Source: Thamnaconus septentrionalis
Taxonomy: Eukaryota > Chordata > Actinopteri > Tetraodontiformes > Monacanthidae
Length of the DNA stretch: 64,000 bases
Direction: 5' to 3'
NCBI GenBank assembly: GCA_009823395.1
Contig: CM020515.1
Coordinates: 17,486,489-17,550,488, forward strand
The notes beneath the pieces are model-generated. The model searched no databases and was not told where the DNA came from. It saw only the letters and a list, made by a program, of their open reading frames with translations. This document shows positions 1 through 12,150 of this stretch, piece by piece (the stretch's first letter is position 1; the number at the start of each line of letters is the position of its first letter). A program made the position numbers and the translations under genes.

Positions 1-277
1 GGCTCAGGGACACGAGGGGTCAGAAGGGAGACTGGGGGAAAAAAGAAAGAGGAAAGAAACTTGACCAAGCAGCAAAGGAGAAGAACAAGTGTGTGAGTGT
101 GTGTGGCGTGTGCATTTGAGGAGGAGTTTGAGATTTTCGGGGAGGTTGGGGTGCGGGGGGGCGGCGGGAGGGTGGCTAGGATCATGAGTTGGGAGGAGTT
201 TAAAAGGCGACACGGTTCGTCCTGACTCACCTCAGCCTCTGCTGGCCGCTCCCTGCAGCAGCAGTCTTGAAAGTGTG

Positions 278-303
278 GTGATGATGATGATGATGATGAT
301 GAG
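278..303. repeat. (GAT)n microsatellite
   Basis: About eight GAT/ATG units just after the possible terminal exon acceptor. Confidence 0.9.
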
Positions 304-421
304 GTGATGAGACGGTGTTGATGCAGACCGGCTCTTGTCCCTGTGAAGATTTTACATGAAGCACCTGTTTGAGTTCTGTCTTTGTTTTTATGGTTTTGTG
401 TCGTTTTTTTTTTTTATATTA

Positions 422-432
422 AATAAAATAAA
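422..432 (+). terminator. overlapping AATAAA poly(A) signals
   Basis: Two overlapping AATAAA hexamers followed by GTTTATGTTGT, a typical GT-rich downstream element. This fits a plus-strand transcript ending near 450. Confidence 0.45.
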
Positions 433-608
433 GTTTATGTTGTCAACGCTTTTCGTTTTCTTCTGTCATCTGTATTTTAGATTGCGACCGTCTCAGAATT
501 AAAAGGGGGTGTTTCTGGTCGTTATTCACGCTATTCTTTCGCTGTTTATTTTATTTATTTATTTTTTATTTTTTTTACAAACTAGAAGAATCAGTTTGGT
601 AAGACGAG

Positions 609-676
609 CCATTTGTGACGTCACAAAGGGGCGAGACATCGGTTTTAGCGGGCGTCTGCCAACAGAGGGCTAAAAG
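609..676 (+). repeat. dispersed CRE-palindrome repeat, copy A (internally deleted)
   Basis: Contains TTTGTGACGTCACAAA (612-627) with an intact TGACGTCA core, and after only about 35 bp the 3' box AACAGAGGGCTAAAA. Compared with other copies the middle is deleted. Confidence 0.7.
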
Positions 677-808
677 CGATGCTCTCTGCAAAGTTGCGGG
701 ATTGTTTGGAGCGTCCGGGAATGAAACATAGATGTCTTAAAAATGAAAGAACTGAACGTGGGTCCGTTTGTTTATGTTCCAGTGCCGGGCTGCGATGCTG
801 TGGTTTGT

Positions 809-822
809 CCACCAGGGGGCAG
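809..822 (+). promoter_or_regulatory. CTCF-like motif
   Basis: CCACCAGGGGGCAG matches the vertebrate CTCF core consensus (CCASNAGRKGGCR) at every position. Confidence 0.5.
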
Positions 823-1572
823 ACCTTGCTTGCTCTTTGAACAGCGCTGCTCCACCTCGCGCCTCCCCCGTTGCAAGGATCTGAACCCGTGACTCCAGAT
901 TTTGAGCAGACGTGCAAAAACAAAAACTGAATCACGGCGTGGCGGGAATCTGTGGCTTCTTCCTCTTCCTCCTCCACCCTCTCCTCTTCCTCTACCTCCT
1001 CCTCCTCTTCCTCCTCCTCACACCTGCTGAGTTGACGACCTGTTTGCTACGCCAACCGGATCCGGCTCTCGGTGATCCATCCCACTTAAGATAAATGTCA
1101 CATCACCTCCTGCTGGAGCGCTGCAGGCACTTCCCGCCACAAAGCACCGGCAGGTTGCGCACCCTGGCGGTTGGTTTTTGTTTTGCTTTTTTCCCTTAAC
1201 AACGTGTCCCTGAAGTAAGCGAAGCCGCCAAACTTAGTCTCCCCTCTAAACTTTGGATTGACCTTTTCAGCAGTAGCTTGTTTCCATTCAGCAGCTGCAG
1301 CCGCCAGTCGATTCTCCCTCATTCATCTTCAGCTGCTTGTTGCTAAAATGCGTTTAGCTGCTTTGTTGGCTGCAGTGTTGAACAAGACGCCTGAAGCCTG
1401 TTGAAACATTTAACGCTCTGATATTCTGCTCATTTTCACTCCTTAATGTTTCACTCTGTTCGACTCAAGCGGAACAGCCTTGAGTGATTAATTATCCAGA
1501 CTCATTAACCCGCCACACATCCCCACCCCAAAAAAAGTTCTCGACATCTGCAAAAAAAAAAAAAAAAATAGA

Positions 1573-1719
1573 GGCATATTTAGCCCTCTGTTTGCTGCAT
1601 CCTGCCAAAAAGCAGTGTTTCTGCTAAAAGCGGGGACAAAACACCTGGCTGGGGGTGTGGCCACTCACCGTAAAGAGGTGTCTGTGAGGTATTGGTGCCC
1701 TTTGTGACGTCACAAATGG
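1573..1719 (-). repeat. dispersed CRE-palindrome repeat, copy B (near full length)
   Basis: In reverse orientation it starts with the intact palindrome (1700-1715), then CACACCCCCAGCCAGGTG, and ends with AAACAGAGGGCTAAATATG. A 17-bp A-run directly abuts its 3' side on the plus strand. Confidence 0.75.
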
Positions 1720-4571
1720 TTGATCTCCAGGATCTGCATGTGTAACTGTACAATTTCTGAAAATGGTTGAAAGCAACAGAAGTAAGGAAGGGACTTTTTC
1801 TCATGTCTGGTGGGAATTTAGGAAAAACAACTTTTGTGGGTGACTACTGAATTCCATTTTTTTGTGCGTGTTCCTCGTTGCTGAGCGTTCCCAGCTTCAT
1901 TAACATTCTGCACAGCGGCAGCCTGAGTGCTTTGGCCTTTCCTTGCCCTTATTTACTCTTGCGGTGGCTCTCGTGTGGATAAAATCACAGTGCGAGTGCG
2001 AGGACGATCCCCTGGCTCCGAAAATCTGGGTTTTAAAGCAGCAGCCGCGTGTGGAGCTGCACCTGCCGGGGGGTTTTCCGAGGTTAAACGCAGGCCGAGT
2101 CAGGACGAGGTGCACGATATAATACCCTGGCCCCAGTCTCATCAAATCTCCCTGTGTTTTATTAACAAGCAGAGGGAGAACGAATCCCACATCCCAGGTT
2201 CTGCCCCTCCTGACCAGAAGCTTTTGCTTGGCGCTGCAGGTTGTTGGCGGGGAACATTGTTAAACAAGTGAAATTAAAAACCCATTCACTGCTGTCAGCC
2301 ATCCGTTTGGAGACCAGCCAACAGAGAGGCAGCTGTCGGAGCGCTGACGGCGGCGGCGAGGAGCAGAATTCAAAGGGAGTGAGAGTTGGGAGGGGAGGAG
2401 GATTGCACAGTGAACATCAGCGGTGGAATATTCCCTCTTGAAAAATGGAATATTTCTCCTCTGCAGCCACAGCGGGAGTTTTATCACCTCCTTTCTGTCG
2501 TCTGCTGAATTCAATGCATGATACCAGATGAATAGAAAATGCATGAGATGGACATTGCAGCCTACAGACACATTCACTTCTCATTCAGGGAGCAAAGTCA
2601 ATGAGCTTCTCTGCGGCGATATTGAACATTCGACATTTTAAATGTGCTCCAAACTTTGAGTCGGGCTCAACTGATGTTTTATTGGCCAGGGAAACTTTTG
2701 CATTCTTGCTTTGTGCCCTCCAGTTATCTGAGGTCAGGTTGCCTTCACAGGAGCTCAAGGCACTTTTCACTCAGTTTGACTCCCAGTTTGGGCAGGTGTG
2801 AGGACGGTAATCGGCATCAGGTGTGCAGAGATCCACCAGCAGCAGGAAACCCTGGTGGAGCTCAGTGGACAGTGCTGGCTGTGACCAGGCCAAGATGTCC
2901 TCTGAAGAAGAAATCTCCCTCCTGCTCTGCACTGTGGACATTACGGCTTTGTTTTTCAGCGGCTGCGTCGGTCCGATCAGGAGGATTAATCTGTGCTGCG
3001 CTGTGGTGGTGAGTCCATTATTTTCCTCATTGTCTTCGCTGCGAGCGGTAAATGCCAATGAGGTAGAACAAAATGAAAAGCGAACACAGCAACTCATCCT
3101 GCGCCCATGTAGTTGCTGTTGCTGTTGCTGTTGCTGTTGTTGTTGTTGTTGTGTATCCTCCTATTTTTCCTCCCTGGCCACATGTCAGCCAGGAGTCATG
3201 GAAACATGGGGCTCTGCCAGCAGTGCGGCATGTGGTGCAGAGTGCAAACACACGTGTGACTGGCTTAAGAGAAAAGAAAAGGAAAGAAACAAGGTCTGAT
3301 GTTTGGCTGCGTGAGGGGCTGAAAAACATCTTTGACTGTGGCAGAAATACAGCAGGCACCACTTTCGCTGCTGCTGCTCCAGACAGGAGCATGCTGCTAG
3401 AAGCTATTTTCACATTTAACAGAACAAAGTGCTGCGCTGAAGTCGTCGCCGAGTGGAAATTACGAATTAGTTTTTTTTTTTCCTCCCGTTCCAAATCGTA
3501 TTTAGACGGCGAGAGTCTCATTCAAGCCTCGTCTCATTCATTTCTTGGCTTTGAAGTTGTGACCGTGGGGGGGGGGAGCTCATGCAGCCTTCTTGCAGTT
3601 TTTTTGTTTGTTTTCTTAAAAAGGCCTTCAAAAGCTTCCCAGCTGATGGAGGAAACGTGACGCCTCTCAGCTTTTGTTCCCCTCAGCCGAGCTGTGGTGA
3701 GAATCTTGGAGCCATGGCTAGTTTTAGTCGGGCTTGTTTGAAATCTCAGCCTCGTCCTGGGATTTCCACTGAATGCGGCCGCTCATCCGACCCCACTGAC
3801 ACTCTACACTGGCTGCTGCACCTGCTCCAGTGTGATGCAGAGGCCCCCAGCTCTCAGGTGAGCTGTGCGGCGGCGGCGCCTCGGCATCCGCCTGTTGTTG
3901 CCTTGCCTGTGGTAACTCGCAGAGGCGATGTATTCATGTCCTGGGCCAGTCTGTTACAAGCTGTGTTCCCATGGCAGCTTATAGCAAAATAAAAGAGATA
4001 TTTGTAACATTTCGACAAGGTACAATTGCGATTTGCAGGGTTTCCATTGAATGGTGTGAAGCCGTAATTGTCGTCAAATCTCACGGGACGAGAATTCCAT
4101 TTGCTTTTGTTAGTTTGTGTTTGTTTGCTGTCAAGAACGGTTGTTCTATTTTTCTCCTTGATGACTTGTAAAAAATATTCTGTCTCCTCCTCCTTGGTCC
4201 ATCATAACACACCATTTTCACCTGAAGTGAACTGGTCACGTGACCCTGTCTGTGACGTGTAAATGCAAAACAGTGTTTCCATGACACTTTTGCAATACAC
4301 CTCTATATGGATACATCTGAAAACCCACCTCATGAGAGCGTCAAAACCTTTTAGCCATATCTGAGAGGTTTTTCCAAGTTCAGCTGTTTCCATCACCAGT
4401 TTCTTATTGCCATATTTGGGTTTTGCGCAATGCCAGGGGTCATGGAAACACAGCCACAGACACAATCTGCAGACACGCTGACTGGACTCGGCCGGCCCAC
4501 TGCATGTACTTGAATACAATATACGTATATATACTTCTGGACATGAGGACGCGACCTGCGTGCTGGCTTCT

Positions 4572-4597
4572 GTGCAGTGCAGTGCAGTGCAGTGCAG
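4572..4597. repeat. (GTGCA)n pentanucleotide repeat
   Basis: Five tandem copies of a GTGCA unit. Confidence 0.85.
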
Positions 4598-4823
4598 AGC
4601 AGTGGGGATCAAATCCCCCTAATCTTTGTCCAAATCAAAGGCTGAACACTTCAAAGTGACCGGATCAGCAGAAATACACAGAGAGTGTCGACAACAACGT
4701 GGAGGAGGAGAGGAAAAAAAAGGAGGAAAAAAACCTCTGCTGCTCTCACTTAGCTGCCCAAACTCATTGAGACTCCAGTCGCTCTTCCTCAGCCGGTCTG
4801 CAGTGCAGTTGTGTAGCTGTGTG

Positions 4824-4824
<1 letters not shown>

Positions 4825-4855
<31 letters not shown>

Positions 4856-5090
4856 TTTGGGTGCTTTTCATGGGAGACAAGAGGCAGGGTGCGCTGCTGC
4901 ACTTATCTCCGCCGTGCAGACGAGAGCATGTCTTCGCCGCCGGGTTGCTGCTCTTTCTCCGGCCAAGGACGCCATCCGTGAGGTGAAAGGGATTGTGGGA
5001 ATTTTTTTTCTTTTTTTAAGAGGGAGCCAGGCACTCTCTCTGCACTCCTGTGTGTGTGTGTGTGTGTGTGTGTGTGAGTGTGTGTGTGAG
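4825..5090. repeat. two (GT)n microsatellites
   Basis: GT runs at about 4825-4854 and 5050-5088. Confidence 0.9.
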
Positions 5091-6019
5091 CGGCATCCTT
5101 AATGGGTTTAATTAGCACCTGCGGGCTCACTGGCGATGCCACAGCCGAGGCGGCTCGATGTGGAGACGACCAGTCGATAACGGAGAGAAAAGTGACGGGC
5201 GAGCGAGCGACACTTTGAAACAAGTTTTATCTTCATCTTGTTGAGTCTCGTGCAAAAATCCTCTGCCAGAGGATCGGCAGCCACACAGAAACCACCTGAT
5301 GGCGACATCAGCAACCACAGGCTCCATTATTAGAGGCTGTATTGGACACATCCTCATTCACATAAACAATGTGTCATCAGTGGAGGTGTTGGGCTGTTGA
5401 CATGTTTCCGACCAGGTGCTACTCATTGCTGGACATAAAGAACTGACTTGTCTCTATGTCTTAGAACTTTGAAGCTCCGACAGAGTGGATGATTAGCAAC
5501 AGGATGAAGTCAACGCACACTTCCTGGTGATGTTTCTTTACTGTAAACAGTGAACCGCCCACTCACCAGGGGCAGGATGAGACACATCTTCCTCCGCTCG
5601 CATTTCCAACCTCCTCCACCACCAAAATATTAATAATAACGATCACAATAATGAGGCGGAAAAAAAAATAATAATAGAAAACACAGACGAGGAGAAAGAA
5701 GAAAGAAGCGGAGACAGAGGTGAAGTTAATTTATGGAAAGCTGCGTCTCTCTCCGCTTTGATGCCTAATCCGCTGTTAACCCTCACAGCGTAATGGTATC
5801 ATGGGAGGACGTCCAGGTCGTGCATCAGCTTTGGCTGCACACACACACCTGGAGGAGCGGTTCCTGGGCTGGCGGGGTCCAGGAAGTGAAGCCTCGGGGG
5901 AAATAAACGGTCGTCCGAGGTTGCAAGCGAGATGGGGAGACTCGGGGCGCAGCGCACCGACTCAATCCCACTTGTATTTACACTCGGCGGTTTCCACGGC
6001 AATGGCATGAGGAGGGTTG

Positions 6020-6245
6020 GGAGTGTGTGTGTGTGTGTGTGTCTGTCTGTCTGTCTGTCTTCCTGCTCGTGGCAAAAACAACTTGGAGAGAAAAAATTTG
6101 GCCCTGATAATAAAGCTGCGAGGAGAAAGAAGAAGAGGAGGGGGAGGAGGAGGAGGAGGGGGAGGGAGGGGAAATGTGGTTCCATTATACAGAGTTTGGG
6201 GTTATTTTTTTCTGTTTGTGGCATAGAATTCTCTAAATGTGACAT

Positions 6246-6289
<44 letters not shown>

Positions 6290-6418
6290 TTTGGAGACTA
6301 TGTGGTTGTTGAACCTGCAGCTGGAACTCAAACCGCCGCCGCCGCCGCCGCCGTCTGCCTGCCCGTGTTAATTTACCTGAAAATAGCCACAGCCCCATGT
6401 GCACCTGTGTCTCTCCGA

Positions 6419-6452
<34 letters not shown>
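6020..6452. repeat. cluster of (GT)n, (GTCT)n and (CCG)n repeats
   Basis: GT then GTCT units at about 6020-6060, a GGA-rich run near 6140-6170, GT at 6250-6288, CCG at 6335-6353 and GT at 6421-6452. Confidence 0.9.
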
Positions 6453-6453
<1 letters not shown>

Positions 6454-7765
6454 CCCGGGCCGACTGGTTCCCAGTGCTGAGTGCTCTCCTGAGTGTGGCG
6501 GCCAGGATATGCAGAGATGAGCTCCATTGTTGGCACAAATTGCTGGGCCAGGCTGGCTGCCTCTCCAGCGGGCATCTGAGCCGCCGCCTCGCGCTGATCG
6601 ATCTAATCCTCGGCCGTAATGAGTTTCCCGCTCTGAGAGCTGCTGGGGGTGGTGGCGCCGTGTCTGCCTGCGCGTGTGGGTGTGTTTGGAGTGGTGGGGG
6701 AAGTGAATATGTGGCTGGAGAGCGGAGGGGTGCTGCGCCGTGTTGATAGTCATTAAAATGTATTTACAGGCTGGAAAAGTTGCGATCCGGCGGTGAAACG
6801 AGCTCGCCGGCGCCTCTCAGGAGCTGAGTCCAATCCCCCTCGCAGGCCTCACAGCCGTGATGGCCCCGACCGGCTCTGGATGAGCCTAATTGTCGCCCAC
6901 CTTTGCAGTTGCATCACAATATCCTGACATTGCCTGCAATCCAGATCATTAAAATATGTGAAGCGGCGATAAACAGGCCGGAGGAGGCATTAGTGTTTAT
7001 GTTTAACGTGCAGTTTAAAAATAGAGCGGTGTGCAAAACTCTTCAGGAAAACAACTTTTGCTGCGTGCATAAGCTGCAGCTTTCAGAGTGGAGACGGCAG
7101 GTCACAGCGCCCCCTGTGTGTCATCACAGGAGTGGATCGTGTTGATCTTCCTCTCCTCTGCCTTCGGGAAATCACTTGAGCTCAGTGCCGAGTAAATGTG
7201 GGGATTTCTCTCACTGGAAAGTTTCATAAACAGCTTTAGAAATCGCCATCATTTTAAAGTTTTCAAGCCTGATTCAGATGAAGAAAAAAAAAATCTGTTA
7301 CTTTCACAAGTTTAACAAGTTAATATCATGCAAATGAAATTGCAAATGTAAAACACGGGTCAAGATGGCAGAAAATGAGGCTAAAACTGAAAGCGTGGAT
7401 GCTGGCTGCTCGCTGGAGATTTTTTCTCCTCAGCTGGATCCAGAAGGAGTCGGGCAGCAATGAAAGGCTTCAGACGCTTCCCGCCGCGCAGAAAAGAGAG
7501 CCCAGAGTCGAGGAGATGAATAAGCAATGCGAGGAGCGGAGACAGAATAGAGAGGAACTGGCTGCAAGTTCCACAAGCCGACTGTCCATCATCATCTCCC
7601 GGAGAGGCGGCGCTCCGCACACAGAGGTGGACGACACAGCGATGTCTCTCAGCTTCACAGGAGCAACGAGGCCTTCTTCTTTTTTTTTCTTTAAACAGAG
7701 GCCAGATTTTCCTTGTGAAAATGCACGACTCCTCTCTGATGCTTCACACGGGTCTCTGTGACTCT

Positions 7766-7886
7766 GATGTGTGTGTGTGTGTGTGTGTGATCCGTGTCAT
7801 CCAGCGGGTTGTGTGTTGGCTGTTAAACATGATGCATGAGAAGCAGAGTCGGGCCCTGGCGACTTTGACAAGGATTTTGTTTGAAA

Positions 7887-7925
<39 letters not shown>
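7766..7925. repeat. (GT)n and (AC)n microsatellites
   Basis: GT run at about 7766-7789 and AC run at about 7888-7925. The two are in inverted orientation, 100 bp apart. Confidence 0.9.
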
Positions 7926-7927
<2 letters not shown>

Positions 7928-9204
7928 CTGTGCACGGGCCTCTTACTCTACCTTACAAAGCTGTGTGTGCAGGAAGCTGCTGCCTGTTGTGACACTGTGC
8001 AAAGGGGAAGTGCAGGAACATCCTCCCGTGTTTTGAAGTAAAGGCCAGAGGCTCCCGAGGGAAAGCTGGAGCGGCGGTACGGATGGAGGAGGAGGACGGA
8101 TGAGGTCTGTTTGATTCTGGGCTGCCGATGACAAAAACTAAACATTGTGCAAAACAGCAGTTTTACTTTACGAATTTACTGTGAATTTGATATTTCCGGC
8201 AGAACTGGTCATAATTCACATGTCTGCAAATGTCCTGTGCACGTGCATGAATTTCAGAGGCTTGAAGATTCTTCATCATCAAAACGATCCAACCTGAATC
8301 CTTCTTAGCTGGTTAGATTGTCCTAATTAGTGGGCGTGGCCTATGGGCGGGGTTGACTGTTGCGCTTGCAAAGCTAATTTTTCCGCTCGTGGACAATGTG
8401 TCCAGCCATCATCCCTCCAAAGGAGCTGGAGGTGGAGTCAGTGGGCGGAGTTTAATTAGCGCCAAGCTAAACCAGTTTGGCAAATCTGACTCTGGGTGGG
8501 CGGGTGGAGTGGGGGGAGGGGGGGGGGGGGGGCATCGGTGCCAAAGGCGTCGTTTGTATTCCTCCGCCGCAGTGCTCTCCTCAGATGCTTCACAATAATT
8601 CTGCAGTGAGCGGCGACGTCGGGATGGAGGAAGCGGCACATTTACATAGAAATGGCTCCAGATATGAAGGTGTAAGGAGTGGAATGGTGTCAGAGCGTGG
8701 GCGTTTTTCAAAAGACGAGCCGGGAGCCTTTGAAGGTGCGTCCGCGGCCCGTGTGAACCGCTGCCTTTCCAAATGGAGGAGATTTTCTCCTGTTTCCAGC
8801 CACTTTTGCTCCTGTTTGATAAGTGAAGCTGGCTTCAAAGGGACGAGATCGCACCTCTGCTCTTTATATAGAAAAGTGAGACGCTCCAATTGGAGCGACC
8901 TCAGAGAGCAAGCAGAGGGGGAAAAAAAAGATTGATAGCATTATGAATGTTAGCCTGGTTACACAGGGCTGGCGAGTTAAGACGTGGAGGAAGGAAATAA
9001 AAAGAGAGACGGAGGAGGGGGCTTTCTTTCAAGTGAACAAGAGTTCAAAGGTCAAAGAGTGAGCTGGTTATGGAATATTGCTGAACAGTTGTTGAAATAT
9101 CTGATTTTATTTCTATGCCAGTCCTGCATAGAAATAAAAACATCAATAAGCCCCTCAGCCCAAAACTCACGTTTGGAAGCAGACGGGGACAAGACAGACT
9201 CAGG

Positions 9205-9283
9205 GGGGCGGGGCCGACACCTGGCTGGGGGTGTGGTCACTCTCTACCTTGCAAAAGGTGCTGGTGAGGTCACAAAGGGCTGA
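9205..9283 (-). repeat. dispersed CRE-palindrome repeat, copy C (partial)
   Basis: Shares the ACACCTGGCTGGGGGTGTGG segment with copy B and half of the palindrome (GAGGTCACAAAGGGCTGATTT). The other palindrome half and the 3' box are missing. Confidence 0.6.
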
Positions 9284-10158
9284 TTTCTATAACTCATGCC
9301 TTTGGAGCGAGCAGCAGAAGTAAAGAATGGATTATTGGGGATTTTCTTCAGCGACAGGATGGAAACGTTTCGATTGCGGAGTAATTATCGCATATTGGGA
9401 CATTTTAAATATGCAATTCAAGTGTGTATTTGTGGGTCACTGCGCACCAGCGTGATGGGATTTCCTTGTCGTCACACACTGGACCTCCTCTTCAGTCGCA
9501 TGTTTCATTATATTTAACGGCTCGAGTGCGAAAGAGGACATTGGATTGTAACAATGGGTGACATCTTGATTTGCGCTTTCAAATTAAAAGCGCAGTTTTG
9601 TCCGGTTCTGTGGTCAGAGGGAACATCAGAGTCGTCTTGTCTCCATCGCACTGCGGCCGCATGGACATCCGCCCTCTTCATTACGGCGGCGGACACACAA
9701 CAGCAAAATCAATGAGGGTGGTTAGAGACTTAATAAAGGTAATTTCTCCACAATTCACAGAGTCTTATTTCCCTGCCGGACCTGCCACTTGTCCGACTGT
9801 TCAGGCTGTCGCGAAAAAAAGGAAAAAATGCAGCAGAAATCGATTCATGAGCCATTAAAACTTCTCCCAGAGGAAGTTTTTTTCTTTTTTTTCAGAAAAG
9901 TGAGGCCTTCAATTTGAAAGGTGCTGCTGTTTTTATCGGATATTTCACCTGTGTCCTCACTGCCTCCCTGATTTACTTTTTTTCCTTTTTTTGTCCTGAC
10001 CGCCAAATATATTTCTCTTTATTCCTGCGCGGCGGATCGCAGCAGTGGTAATAATGATGCCACACATCAATGCACCGCCGCATTTTTACGGAAGCCTTCC
10101 GCCTCTTCTTGTCTGGAGTTTTCCAGCCGGCGACGCTCAAATCCAGATATAAAGGAAA

Positions 10159-10184
10159 AAACACACACACACACACACACACAC
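10159..10184. repeat. (AC)n microsatellite
   Basis: Uninterrupted AC dinucleotides. Confidence 0.9.
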
Positions 10185-10307
10185 TCACAAACACACCTTG
10201 CTGGTTTCATCCAAACATATTGATGTACGACAGCAAACTTTTGAACAGCAAACTCTGTGAAAGTCAGGCTGTTGCAGACAGGAAGTCACCTATCTGCAGT
10301 TTTGTTG

Positions 10308-10350
10308 TAGCTCAAAGTCTGGATCAGTGGTTCTCGGTTCGACTCCCGGC
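10308..10350 (+). repeat. possible tRNA-derived SINE fragment (A and B box like)
   Basis: TAGCTCAAAGTCTGG (10308-10322) resembles a Pol III A box with a small insertion. GGTTCGACTCC (10336-10346) is a perfect B-box match about 28 bp downstream. No tRNA cloverleaf or tail can be completed. Confidence 0.3.
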
Positions 10351-10782
10351 TGCTGTCAGGAGTTTGGAATGACCCGGTCCAGTTTGTGACTAGTTCACCT
10401 TCAGTGGCGCCCCCTACAGCATTCCTGGGGCCTGCGACAGACAGCCTACTAAATGATGCCTTGCTCAAATAGTATTAAAGTAATTCAATTTATGTGGGAG
10501 CTTTTTTTCTTTTTTTTTTAATTGATCAGGCGAGTTCTTTTATTGGCAAGTTCAGTTTTGCACAACTTCACAATTGATGGAAACTTTTTCGCTGCGACGC
10601 ACCCAAAAGTGTTTGTGCAGAATAAACAAGAGGATGCGGGGAGCAGCGACGGGTGATAAATGGATGAACGGCGCCGCTGAGACACACCAATCACGCCATC
10701 TTCTATCTGCTCTCCTTAAATGAAAGTCATGTTTTTCCCCCAGCAGGCAAATGATGAGGTGCGGAGAGCCGAGTGAGAGTGA

Positions 10783-10814
10783 GGGGGGAGGAGGAGGAGG
10801 AGGAGGAGGAGGGA
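10783..10814. repeat. (GGA)n microsatellite
   Basis: About nine GGA units in a G-rich context. Confidence 0.9.
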
Positions 10815-12006
10815 GAAAATCAAATGGCAGGCCGGACAAGAGGCTCCGTGGAGAATCAAAATGGATGGTGGGAGATAATAATGTGGCGCCCGTGGCTGCA
10901 GATTATGATGTTCTGAACAGCAGCGAGCGACAGAAGTCGGCTGCTCGCCAGCAGATTAAAGCCGACACGTCAACGAGATTCCGGTTTTCTCTGGATTCAC
11001 AATAGCAAAGTTCTCAGCAAAGTTTATTATCTCCTCCGCAAACAACCAGGTTCCAATCTGATTTTTCGAGTTTCGCAACACCAATCGAAAATTTAAGTAT
11101 AACCCCCGACCCCGACCCCCCCCATCCCCCGCCCCCACCCTCTCCGCAGAAAGGCCTCGCCGAGTCCTCGGGCTTGTTGCCTCTCGCGTCGACGCGGCGG
11201 CTCGGCTCTTTTTTCAACACGGCGTCCTGTCCTCCCCGGCTCTCCTGCCGACATGCCTTCAGTTTTAAAGCGGCCCAACCTTTATGAATTTTAATGCAGA
11301 CTTGTGGTCTTGACCCGGCGGCCAGACGGAAAAAAAATCTCTGGCGCTGACACGGTGGCCTGCAGCCACCGGCCAGCGGCGTCCCAATAAAACAGGCGCG
11401 TGGGAGCGCGTCGGGTCGCCGGCGCCCTCCGCAGGCCGAGGAGGTTGCTCAATTATTCATCGGACGCTGGGAGGGAGGAGTCGCTGCGGAGGGATGTGAA
11501 AGGTTATTAGTGAGAAAGCAAAGCTTTGGAGACGTGGCTGGATGTTTGATGTGAACTGGGCTTGTGGGAAATTAACCATAGTTGCCAAGATTATGTAACG
11601 TGGGTTTTGATTTTCTCTCTAAAAAAAATGCCTTGATCTATGAAGTTTTTATATTGGGTACAATGCAGAAGAAAAACACTTAATAGAAACGCCTTTTCAT
11701 TTGCTTTTGTTTTTTCTGACAAAATAAAAAGTACTGAAAGACTGCGACCGCCAGCTCAAGTACAACAACATCATTTACCTGTGGGGGGTAAATGGGCCGG
11801 CTGCCCTCCCAGAGCGCTGCACCGACACGATGGCCTGCAACCACATGCACATCCCAGCATGCACTCTGTTTTTGTTCTCACGCTACCGCAGCCTGATGCT
11901 GTGCAGGGAAAAAACATGTTTCCACAACAATAAGCCGTGTCAGTCCTCCGCTGCTTTCCATCGCTCCATCTCGCACAGTGTTTCCTGATGCACAGTTCTG
12001 GAAATC

Positions 12007-12150
12007 AGGCCTTTGTGATGTCACAAAGGGCAGTCACTGATACCGTCTACAGGGGTTTGGCTCTACCCTTTGTCTTCTTCCCAGCACAGCACCAGGTTTT
12101 TTGTATTTTTTCAGCAGATGGCTGTAAACAGAGGGCTAAATATGCTGTCG
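12007..12150 (+). repeat. dispersed CRE-palindrome repeat, copy D
   Basis: Has CCTTTGTGATGTCACAAAGG at the 5' side (CRE core changed to TGATGTCA) and GGCTGTAAACAGAGGGCTAA at the 3' side, followed by a T-rich run. Confidence 0.75.

Larger units (their letters stand above)
259..450 (+). other. possible terminal exon and poly(A) site of an unidentified plus-strand gene
   Basis: A good acceptor (pyrimidine-rich stretch ending CTCCCTGCAG at 258) is followed by short open frames that all stop within 50 bp (for example CAG CAG TCT TGA). About 165 bp later come two overlapping AATAAA hexamers (422-427, 427-432) and a GT-rich stretch. This is the structure of a last exon with 3' UTR. The gene cannot be named; in human the gene convergent to RND2 at this position is BRCA1, but nothing here identifies it. 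Confidence 0.35.

Noticed and set aside
1..450. Calling the left-edge gene brca1
   Set aside because: Position and orientation would fit human synteny, but no coding sequence of that gene can be seen here.
3073..3660. 195-codon open frame on the plus strand
   Set aside because: Starts in a (GCTGTT)n-derived Val/Ala run, shows no domain and has an equally long frame on the opposite strand.
5799..6575. 258-codon minus-strand open frame
   Set aside because: Built largely from Thr-His runs encoded by (GT)n and from Arg runs in GGA repeats.
7104..7116. AGCGCCCCCTG core, also at 24148 and 10406, as CTCF sites
   Set aside because: Only the GGGGGCGCT core matches; the CCA part of the consensus is missing, so they are too weak to list.
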